64,000 nucleotides of DNA from Nocardia australiensis (lineage in GTDB: Bacteria; Actinomycetota; Actinomycetes; Mycobacteriales; Mycobacteriaceae): positions 3,162,001 to 3,226,000 of the forward strand of contig NZ_JAJFZM010000001.1 of assembly GCF_020733705.1 (NCBI RefSeq), written 5' to 3'. A program made the translations under genes and the position numbers. The first letter of the stretch is position 1. Each line of letters starts with the position of its first letter. Below the pieces are notes generated by a model. That model searched no databases, was not told where the DNA came from, and saw only the letters and a list, made by a program, of their open reading frames with translations. This document shows, one piece after another, positions 54,987-62,362 of this stretch.

Positions 54987-55052
54987 GGCCCCGATCCACC
55001 CTGCCGCACCCGGCTAGAGGGTCGGTTCGAAAGACGCTCGAACTTCAGTGGG
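54987..55052 (-). promoter_or_regulatory. Duplicated SARP-type promoter element, copy 2
   Basis: On the minus strand, TCGAGCG (plus-strand 55035-55041) and TCGAACC (55024-55030) are 11 bp apart, followed after seven bases by TAGCCG as -10. 59 of 66 bases match 26978-27043. It ends 54 bases before the 2,3-dehydratase start. Confidence 0.7.
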
Positions 55053-55108
55053 AACTGCGTGGAAACCCATCCGGCCACGAACGTGCGCAAACAGCAGCTC
55101 GCTGACCG

Positions 55109-55330
55109 TTGCGCGAGTCGACTCCTGGGTTGATTAATTCTCTGCCGATTGGGTACTTGCGCGTGGAGGAGTTGTTGCCGCACGCGTTGGCGCGTCAACT
55201 GTTCGATGCCCTACGGCTGGAGGTTCGCTACAACAAGACCCACAACCGGCTCAGCTACCGGATAACCTTGGTCGGTCGCACCCTGGCTCTCGTGGACCGC
55301 TTGGTGCAAAAGGTACTGGTCACAGCCATA
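55109..55330 (+). pseudogene. Serine recombinase C-terminal relic
   Basis: An open frame giving GYLRVEELLPHALARQLF then DALRLEVRYNKTHNRLSYRI and TL. This matches the extreme C-terminus of large serine recombinases, where LP..L...LF.AF.LEVRY is common. The catalytic N-terminal domain is absent. It points toward the adjacent tRNA-Arg gene and is probably a scar of a former integrative element. Confidence 0.5.
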
Positions 55331-55339
55331 AATGAAAAG

Positions 55340-55366
55340 GCCGTCACCCCCGGCGGGGGTGACGGC
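55340..55366 (-). terminator. tRNA-Arg terminator
   Basis: Perfect 12-bp inverted repeat with a 3-base loop. On the minus strand it is followed by CTTTTCATTTAT. It lies 25 bases beyond the 3' end of the leftward tRNA-Arg gene. Confidence 0.85.
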
Positions 55367-55391
55367 GCGATGGTTGGCACCATCTGTGTGG

Positions 55392-55465
55392 CGCCCCCGG
55401 CAGGAATCGAACCTGCGACCTAGGGATTAGAAGGCCCTTGCTCTATCCAACTGAGCTACGGAGGC
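55392..55465 (-). tRNA. tRNA-Arg (anticodon TCT)
   Basis: Read on the minus strand it folds as a full cloverleaf: acceptor GCCTCCG/CGGGGGC with one G-T pair, a D-arm with AGCTCAGTTGGATAGAGC, anticodon loop CTTCTAA, and T-arm GCAGG-TTCGATT-CCTGC. The anticodon TCT reads AGA. CCA is not encoded. It is a typical integration target and marks the right boundary of the biosynthetic region. Confidence 0.95.
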
Positions 55466-55720
55466 AGCGGTATACACCATGGCCGACATTGGCCGCGCTG
55501 TCCAGCGCGGCCAGTATAGCGATCGGCCAGGTCGCCCGATTCTCGGCGTTTGCAACACCCCGGCCAACCCCAGGTCGAGCGATACGGCCGACCACCGCGT
55601 TTCGGCGAGGTCGAGCACAGGCGGATCGCCTCCTGTCCCACGGCCGGCGAACCCTCGGCCGAGGTTATCGGCCCAAACCCAACCGTGTCGCGCGATATCG
55701 GGCCAACTACGCTCGGTCGT

Positions 55721-57763
55721 ATGTCGTTGCCCGTTGAGCCGAATGCCCAACCCGAGATAGCGCCAGGGCAATCGGGTTCCGGGGCGAGGTTCGCGGTGCT
55801 CGCCGCGTTGGCCGCCGCGACGGCGTCCGTGGTGGCGGCGCTGGTCGTCGGACTGTCCGCCGCGCAGGCGCTGAGTCTGCTCGGCATACCCGATCCCGGG
55901 ACGCTGACCACCTACGGCTTGCCCGCCGTCCGGGCCTTCGCCGATCTATTCGCCGCATTGACCGTCGGTTCGCTGCTGTTCGCGGCATTCCTGGTGCCAC
56001 CGCAAGCGGATGGGTTGCTGGATGTCGGCGGGTATCGCGCGGTGCGGCGCGCCTCGAATTTCGCCGTCGTCTGGGCCTGCTGCGCGGCGCTGCTCGTTCC
56101 GTTGACCGTGTCGGACACCACGGGCCAGCCGGTCGCTGATGTATGGCGTCCCGAACAGCTGTGGCGGGCGATCGGTCAGGTCGATTTGGCCGGAGCCTGG
56201 CGAACGACGGTGGTACTCGCGCTGATCGTCGCGGTCGGTTGCCGGCTGGCGCTGCGCTGGGGCTGGACGCCGGTGCTGTTCGGCGGCGCGCTGCTGACCA
56301 TGATGCCACTGGCGCTGACCGGGCATTCCGCTTCGGGTGGCGCGCACGACGTCGCCACCAACAGCCTGATCCTGCATCTGGTTTCGGCCGCGGTGTGGGT
56401 CGGCGGATTGTTCGCGGTGCTCGCGCACGCGATCCGCGGCGGCGCGCATACCGATGTCGCCACCCGGCGTTTCTCTCTGACCGCCACCATCGCCTTCGTG
56501 GTGATCGGCCTGAGTGGTGTGATCAATTCCTGGGTGCGGGTGCCCAGCTTGGAGGACCTGTTCACCACCACATACGGGCGACTTGTGCTGGCCAAAGTGG
56601 GCGCGCTTGTCATGCTCGGCGTGTTCGGCTACTTGCAGCGCAGGGCCGCATTGCCCGCACTGGCCGCGAACCCGCGTGACCGCGCCGCGCTGATCCGATT
56701 CGGCGGGGTAGAAGCGCTGGTCTTCGCCGCGACCATGGGCCTTGCCGTTGGTCTCGGCCGCACGCCGCCGCCACCGCCTGTCTCGGTGCCGACGCCGGCG
56801 GAGGTGGAGTTGGGTTACAACCTCGCTGGGCCGCCGAGCGTCGCACGCATGCTGTTCGACTGGCGATTCGACCTGATGTTCGGCACGTTGGCCATCGTGC
56901 TCGCGGTGGTGTACCTGCTCGGGGTGCGACGGCTGCGCGCGCGCGGCGACGCCTGGCCGCTCGGGCGGACCATTGCCTGGCTGTCGGGTTGTGCGGTGTT
57001 GCTTTTCGCCACATCGTCGGGTGTCGGACGCTATTCACCCGCGATGTTCAGCGTGCATATGGGCCAGCACATGGCGATATCGATGCTGGCGCCGATCCTG
57101 TTCGCGCTGGGCGGCGCGGTGACGCTCGCATTGCGCGCGTTGCCGCCCGCTGGTCGAGGGGGAATTCCGGGGCCACGTGAATGGATCCAGGCGGCGGTGC
57201 ACAACCCGGTATCGCGTTTCCTGACCCATCCGATCGTCGCGTCGGTGATCTTCGTCGGCGGCTTCTACGCGCTGTACATGGGCGGCATCTACGACTCGTT
57301 CGTCGATTCGCACACCGCGCATCTGTTGATGAACGTGCACTTTCTGCTCAGCGGCTACCTGTTCTACTGGGTGGTGATCGGTATCGATCCCAAGCCGCGT
57401 CAGGTCGAGCCGCTGACCAAGCTGGGGATGGTGTTCGGCTCGCTGCCTTTCCACGCCTTCTTCGGTGTCGCGTTGATGAGCATGACCACGGTGATGGGCG
57501 GCTGGTTCTTCCGCAGCCTCGCCCTCGGCTGGAACAACAACTTGCTCGACGACCAGCGCACCGGCGGTAGCCTGGCGTGGGCCAGCGGCGAGGTACCGCT
57601 GGTTGTGGTGATGCTCGCGCTGCTCGTCCAATGGTCACGGACCGACATCAAACTCGCGAAGCGGTTGGACCGAGCCGCGGAACGTGATCACGACGCGGAC
57701 CTCGTCGCGCACAACGCGATGTTCGCTGAGCTGGCCAAACGGGACCGAGAGGTGCGTAAATGA
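55721..57763 (+). CDS. CopD/CtaG fusion membrane protein
   Basis: 680 residues from the ATG at 55721. The N-terminal half is a CopD-type copper-transport domain with several membrane helices (LTGHSASGGAHDVATNSLILH with histidines). The C-terminal half is a caa3-CtaG domain (FSVHMGQHMAISMLAPILFA, HTAHLLMNVHFLLSGYLFYW, GSLPFHAFFGVALMS). The same fusion occurs in mycobacteria (Rv0102). It is expected to supply or handle copper for respiratory oxidase assembly in the membrane. The stop overlaps the next gene (ATGA). Confidence 0.85.
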   Translation: MSLPVEPNAQPEIAPGQSGSGARFAVLAALAAATASVVAALVVGLSAAQALSLLGIPDPGTLTTYGLPAVRAFADLFAALTVGSLLFAAFLVPPQADGLLDVGGYRAVRRASNFAVVWACCAALLVPLTVSDTTGQPVADVWRPEQLWRAIGQVDLAGAWRTTVVLALIVAVGCRLALRWGWTPVLFGGALLTMMPLALTGHSASGGAHDVATNSLILHLVSAAVWVGGLFAVLAHAIRGGAHTDVATRRFSLTATIAFVVIGLSGVINSWVRVPSLEDLFTTTYGRLVLAKVGALVMLGVFGYLQRRAALPALAANPRDRAALIRFGGVEALVFAATMGLAVGLGRTPPPPPVSVPTPAEVELGYNLAGPPSVARMLFDWRFDLMFGTLAIVLAVVYLLGVRRLRARGDAWPLGRTIAWLSGCAVLLFATSSGVGRYSPAMFSVHMGQHMAISMLAPILFALGGAVTLALRALPPAGRGGIPGPREWIQAAVHNPVSRFLTHPIVASVIFVGGFYALYMGGIYDSFVDSHTAHLLMNVHFLLSGYLFYWVVIGIDPKPRQVEPLTKLGMVFGSLPFHAFFGVALMSMTTVMGGWFFRSLALGWNNNLLDDQRTGGSLAWASGEVPLVVVMLALLVQWSRTDIKLAKRLDRAAERDHDADLVAHNAMFAELAKRDREVRK

Positions 57764-58728
57764 GTGAGCGGGCCATAGCGTGGCCGCAGCACCGGACGGC
57801 TGGTCAGGTCCATCGATCCGATGTCCGTGCGGCCAGGAAACGATTGACCGGACAGATCCGCAAGACCCCGGTCTTCCACACCACGGTCGCGGGACCGCAC
57901 GGCCCGGTGCCGGTGACGCTGAAACTCGAATACCTCCAGCACGGCGGCACATTCAAGGTACGCGGCAGCCTCAACGCGCTGTTGGAGGCGGACGGACCCG
58001 TCGACGAGGTGGTGATCGCCTCCGGCGGCAATGCCGGCATCGCCGCCGCGCTGGCGGCTGATCGCCTCGGCAAGGCATGCACCGTGGTGGTACCGGAGTC
58101 GGCGCCGCACACCAAGGTGGCCGCGATGTGGTCGCACGGTGCCGAAGTGTTGTGGCACGGAACGACTTACACGCAGGCATACGCGTATGCGGCCGAGTTG
58201 GCCGAAGAACGCGGAGCCGTGCAACTGCACGCCTATGATCTGCCCGCGGTGATCGCGGGCGCGGGCGTGGTCGGGCTGGAGTTGGAAGAGCAGGTGCGCG
58301 GGCGGCCGCCGGTGCTGGTCGGGGTCGGGCGCGGCGGCTTGGTCGCCGGCATCGCGGCGGCCCTCGGTCGCCGGCAACAGGTGATCGGCATCGAGCCGGA
58401 GGGCATTCCGACATTGCACGCCGCGCTACGTGCGGGCCGTCCGGTGGATATCGATGCCTCGAGCATCGCCGCGGATTCCCTGGGCGCCACCAGAATCGGT
58501 GACATGGCACTGGACATCGCGCGCCGCTATGACGCGAATTCGGTGTTGGTGACCGACGGTGCGATCACGACCGCCCGTGAGTACCTGTGGCGGGAATTCC
58601 GGATCGTTGTCGAACTCGCTGGAGCGCTGGCGCTGGCCGCGGTACTGAGCGGTGCCTATGTGCCCGCGCCGGGCGAGCGCCCGGTCATCGTGCTGTGTGG
58701 CGCCAACACCGATCTGGCGGTCATGTAG
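57760..58728 (+). CDS. Threonine/serine dehydratase-like PLP enzyme
   Basis: 322 residues of fold-type II: PLP lysine in GGTFKVRGSLNAL, the SGGNAGIAAAL loop and the GVGRGGLVAGIAAA phosphate-binding loop. It lacks an ACT regulatory domain, so it is a catabolic-type serine/threonine dehydratase or a related ammonia-lyase. It is co-translated with the CtaG protein, for no clear functional reason. Confidence 0.82.
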   Translation: MSERAIAWPQHRTAGQVHRSDVRAARKRLTGQIRKTPVFHTTVAGPHGPVPVTLKLEYLQHGGTFKVRGSLNALLEADGPVDEVVIASGGNAGIAAALAADRLGKACTVVVPESAPHTKVAAMWSHGAEVLWHGTTYTQAYAYAAELAEERGAVQLHAYDLPAVIAGAGVVGLELEEQVRGRPPVLVGVGRGGLVAGIAAALGRRQQVIGIEPEGIPTLHAALRAGRPVDIDASSIAADSLGATRIGDMALDIARRYDANSVLVTDGAITTAREYLWREFRIVVELAGALALAAVLSGAYVPAPGERPVIVLCGANTDLAVM

Positions 58729-58732
58729 CGGA

Positions 58733-58752
58733 CTCGGTCGTCGACGACCGAG
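58733..58752. promoter_or_regulatory. Perfect 20-bp palindrome before the GH3 gene
   Basis: CTCGGTCGTCGACGACCGAG is fully self-complementary with no loop. It starts just after the dehydratase stop and about 125 bases before the glycosidase start. An operator is more likely than a terminator because no T-run follows. Confidence 0.45.
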
Positions 58753-58878
58753 AAACGGAGTTGCCGAGCGTAGATTGGCGGGCGGCGACACCTGATCCGC
58801 CCCGATGACGTGCCGGTCGGCTGTCGTGCGATCGGCGTCGTCGGCTCGGTAACACCGACGATCTGAGGAGGACCGCTG

Positions 58879-61482
58879 ATGGCCGATACGCCGGATGTGA
58901 CGCTGCGCTCGTTGGTCGACGCGCTCGGCCTGGAGCAGAAGGTTCGGTTGCTCACCGGTGCCGATATCTGGTCGACGCCCGCGGAACCGGCAATCGGGCT
59001 GCGTTCGATGATGCTTTCGGACGGCCCTTCCGGGGTGCGCGGGCCGGTGTGGGACGAACGCGATCCTTCGCTGAACCTGCCCTCGGCGACCGCGCTGGCC
59101 GCCACCTGGGATCTCGATCTGGCCGAACGCTACGGCGCGATATCCGCGGCCGAGGCGCGACGCAAGGGCGTCGACGTGGTGCTCGGGCCGACGATCAATC
59201 TGCAGCGCAGTCCGTTCGGCGGCAGACATTTCGAGGCGTACTCCGAGGACCCGTTGCTCACCGGTCACTTGGCCGCCGCGTACGTGCGCGCGGTCCAGCG
59301 CAGCGGCATCGGCGCGACGCCGAAACATTATGTGGCCAACGACTTCGAGACCGAACGCTATACCGCGGATGTCGAGATCGACGACCGTACCTTGCGTGAG
59401 CTGTACTTGGCGCCGTTCGAGGCGGCCGTGCGGGCCGGGGCTTGGTTGGTGATGTCGGCCTACAACTCGGTGCACGGGGTCACGATGTCGGAGAGTCCGC
59501 TGCTGACAACGCCATTACGGACGGAGTGGGGTTTCGACGGCGTCGTCGTATCGGACTGGACCGCGGTACGCAGCACGGTGGCATCCGCGCTGGCCGATCA
59601 GGACCTGGTGATGCCGGGGCCGGACGGCCCGTGGGGTGCGAAACTCGTTGCCGCGGTGCGTGATGGGGCCGTCGACGAGTCCGTTATCGATGCGAAGGTG
59701 AAACGGCTGCTGGGGTTGGCCGCCAGGGTCGGCGCGCTGGAAGATGTTGCGGCGCTTGATAGTACGACTACGAACGGTTCGTTGGTCCGGGCGGGAGATG
59801 GTCACGTCGAGTCGGGAGCCGCTCGCCGCGACGAGACCGGCACACCGACCGAACGCGCTGGTGGTGGGTCCAGCGCGCCGGACACCGCCGAACCGACACT
59901 GATCGGTGCGCACCGATTCGCTGACTTCGGCGCGAGCGGGGACGGACGCGGTGTCGCGCGTGAGGTCGCCGCCGAGGGCATGGTGCTGCTGCGCAACAAC
60001 GGTGAATTGCCTTGGTCCACTTCGGGTCCCGGATCTGTCGCGGTGATCGGCGAGGCCGCGTTGTGGCCGCGTACGCAAGGGGGCGGTAGCGCGACCGTGG
60101 TGCCGGAATCGGTGATCAGCCCCATCGATGGAATTCGCGCGGCTCTCCCGGACGCGGTGGTCACGGTGCACCCTGGCGTGCCGGTGCAGACCGGAATTCA
60201 TCCGCTTCCGCTGGCGGCCATGACCGATCCCGTGACCGGCGAGCCCGGGCTGCGAGCCCGTTTCCTCGACACGGACGGCGCCGAACTGCTGAGCGAGCAT
60301 CGGCGCGCGGCGCAACTGGTGTACCTGGGCACCGCGCCCTCCGGTGCGGCGAGTATCGAATTGTCCACCAGCTATCGGCCCGGCCCCGACGATCCGGCCT
60401 CGATTCGGCTCGGCGTCGCGGGTATCGGTCCGGCGATCGTGCTCGTCGACGGCGCCGTCGTGCTCGACACCACGCTCGCGGGTGGCGACGAGGCGCTCGG
60501 TGCGGCGCTGTTCACGCCGGATGTCGCGTCGGTGCCGGTTGTCAACGACGGAACTCGCGCGATCGCGGTGACCGTTCGCCAGAGTCTGGAAACCAGCGGC
60601 GCTGTAATGGGTCTCGCGGCACTGACCCTCGGCACCGAAACCGCGGCGGCCGACCCCGCCGACATGATCGCCGATGCCGTCGCCCACGCGCGGGCGGCCG
60701 ATGTCGCGGTCGTCGTGGTCGGCACCAGCGCGCAGACCGAAAGCGAAGGCTTCGACCGCACCACGCTGGGCCTGCCCGGCGCACAGGACGATCTGGTGCG
60801 CGCGGTGGCGGCGGCGAATCCGCGCACCACCGTCGTGGTGAACTCCGGCGGACCGGTGCTGCTGCCGTGGCGCGAGGAGGTCGCCGCGGTGCTACTGGCC
60901 TGGTTCGGCGGCCAGGAACTCGGCAACGCGCTCGCGGATGTGCTGCTCGGACACCGGGAACCGGGCGGGCGACTGCCCACCACGTGGCCCGCGGCGCAGG
61001 CAGACGTGCCGGTGCTGTCCACCACGCCGATCGGCGGGGTGCTGAGCTATACCGAGGGTGTGCATATCGGTTATCGAGCCTGGTTGCGGGCGGGCGCGGT
61101 ACCCGCGTACCCGTTCGGTCATGGACTCGGTTACACCACTTGGGATCTCGATGACCTGACCGTCGCCGAGCCGGATCCGGACGGTGTGGTCGAGGTCGGC
61201 GTCGCTGTGCGCAACACCGGAACTCGGCCGGGCAAGCAGATTGTCCAGGTATATCTGTCGCGCGCCGAATCGGCCATCGACCGTCCGGTGCGCTGGCTGG
61301 CCGGTTTTGCCGCCGTGCGGGCGGAACCGGGACAGACCCGACTGGTGCGGATCACCCTGCCGCCCAGGGTTTTCGCGCACTGGGACCACGGGTGGCAGGT
61401 TGAGCCGGGCACCTTCACGGTGCAAGCGGGCACCAGTGTGGATGTGCTGCCGTTGCGTGCGGGCGTGGTCGTCGCCGAGTAG
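58879..61482 (+). CDS. Beta-glucosidase-like glycoside hydrolase family 3
   Basis: 867 residues, starting after GGAGGACC. Order: GH3 N-terminal barrel with GRHFEAYSEDPLL, PKHYVANDFETERYT and the nucleophile Asp in GVVVSDW; a second alpha/beta domain with a PA14-like insertion around residues 450-560; and a C-terminal fibronectin-like domain (GTRPGKQIVQVYLS). No signal peptide, so it acts on imported glycosides. It lies outside the cluster and is probably catabolic. Confidence 0.85.
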   Translation: MADTPDVTLRSLVDALGLEQKVRLLTGADIWSTPAEPAIGLRSMMLSDGPSGVRGPVWDERDPSLNLPSATALAATWDLDLAERYGAISAAEARRKGVDVVLGPTINLQRSPFGGRHFEAYSEDPLLTGHLAAAYVRAVQRSGIGATPKHYVANDFETERYTADVEIDDRTLRELYLAPFEAAVRAGAWLVMSAYNSVHGVTMSESPLLTTPLRTEWGFDGVVVSDWTAVRSTVASALADQDLVMPGPDGPWGAKLVAAVRDGAVDESVIDAKVKRLLGLAARVGALEDVAALDSTTTNGSLVRAGDGHVESGAARRDETGTPTERAGGGSSAPDTAEPTLIGAHRFADFGASGDGRGVAREVAAEGMVLLRNNGELPWSTSGPGSVAVIGEAALWPRTQGGGSATVVPESVISPIDGIRAALPDAVVTVHPGVPVQTGIHPLPLAAMTDPVTGEPGLRARFLDTDGAELLSEHRRAAQLVYLGTAPSGAASIELSTSYRPGPDDPASIRLGVAGIGPAIVLVDGAVVLDTTLAGGDEALGAALFTPDVASVPVVNDGTRAIAVTVRQSLETSGAVMGLAALTLGTETAAADPADMIADAVAHARAADVAVVVVGTSAQTESEGFDRTTLGLPGAQDDLVRAVAAANPRTTVVVNSGGPVLLPWREEVAAVLLAWFGGQELGNALADVLLGHREPGGRLPTTWPAAQADVPVLSTTPIGGVLSYTEGVHIGYRAWLRAGAVPAYPFGHGLGYTTWDLDDLTVAEPDPDGVVEVGVAVRNTGTRPGKQIVQVYLSRAESAIDRPVRWLAGFAAVRAEPGQTRLVRITLPPRVFAHWDHGWQVEPGTFTVQAGTSVDVLPLRAGVVVAE

Positions 61483-61659
61483 GCAGTTGCCGCCGCACTA
61501 TCGAAATACTGGCTGTCCACATACGAGAAAGTTGTCCCCAACCGCGAATCGAGGGTCCCGTCCGGGTTCGGAATCGGTCAGGCTTCAAGGTGCCCTCATG
61601 GCGGGGGAGGAAGCAGCCGAGGCGGATCGCCGAGGACGGAAATGTGAAGGGACACAGTC

Positions 61660-62175
61660 ATGTACGAGTCGATGGCTACCGTGGTCGGCAATGTGGTCAC
61701 CCATCCGGTCAAGCGGGACCTGACCAATGGGGAGCAACTGATCACCTTCCGAATGGCCAGTAATTCCCGCAGGTTCGACGCCGCGACCGGGGAATGGGTC
61801 GACAATGGCACGCTGTACCTCACCATCAGTTGCTGGCGCAGACTGGTGGCAGGGGTTGACGCCTCCATCCGTCGCGGCGATCCGATCATGGTGCATGGGC
61901 AGTTGCGCTCGCACGAGTACCGGACCAAGGACGGTGTCGAACGCCGTGATCTCGAAATGCGGGCCGCGTCGATCGGGCCCGACTTGGCGCGCTGCAGCGC
62001 GCCGGTGATCCGGCGCAGCGAGCCGGGGCGTTCGTCGGGGCCCAACACTGCGGTCCGCAGTGCCTGCGATCGCCCGAACACCCCGGGGGCCCCGGACGCC
62101 GCTCCCGGCGGCGACCGGGCAGCGGCGACCGCCGCCACCGTGCCGCCTCGGGCTGCGGAAACCGCCGACGCCTGA
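61660..62175 (+). CDS. ssb: Single-stranded DNA-binding protein (second SSB type)
   Basis: 171 residues with an OB-fold: MATVVGNVVTHPVKRDLTNG, ITFRMASNSRRFDAATGEWV, WRRLVAGVDASIRRGDPIMV then HGQLRS. A disordered tail rich in Ala, Pro and Arg follows. The C-terminal acidic DDDIPF-like tip of housekeeping SSB is missing (it ends AAETADA). It matches the accessory SSB that precedes ettA in mycobacteria (Rv2478c/Rv2477c). Confidence 0.85.
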   Translation: MYESMATVVGNVVTHPVKRDLTNGEQLITFRMASNSRRFDAATGEWVDNGTLYLTISCWRRLVAGVDASIRRGDPIMVHGQLRSHEYRTKDGVERRDLEMRAASIGPDLARCSAPVIRRSEPGRSSGPNTAVRSACDRPNTPGAPDAAPGGDRAAATAATVPPRAAETADA

Positions 62176-62362
62176 CCGTACGATCGCTCCGACCTGATCG
62201 CTTTCGGTGACATCGACAGCGGGCATGGTCGACCATCCGATCGCCGAGGGTGCGGAGGAATCCCCGCCGCCCCCGGTGATGGTTGAATGAACCGGTCCGT
62301 GAGCTGCGAAGGTGGGGCAGCGGGGCGGAATCATCTAACCCTCAACCGATAGGCTTGTGTAT

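Larger units (their letters stand above)
54933..55391. other. Right edge of the cluster
   Basis: 459 bases containing the promoter element at 54987-55052, a recombinase relic at 55109-55330 and the tRNA terminator at 55340-55366. No complete gene is seen. Confidence 0.6.
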
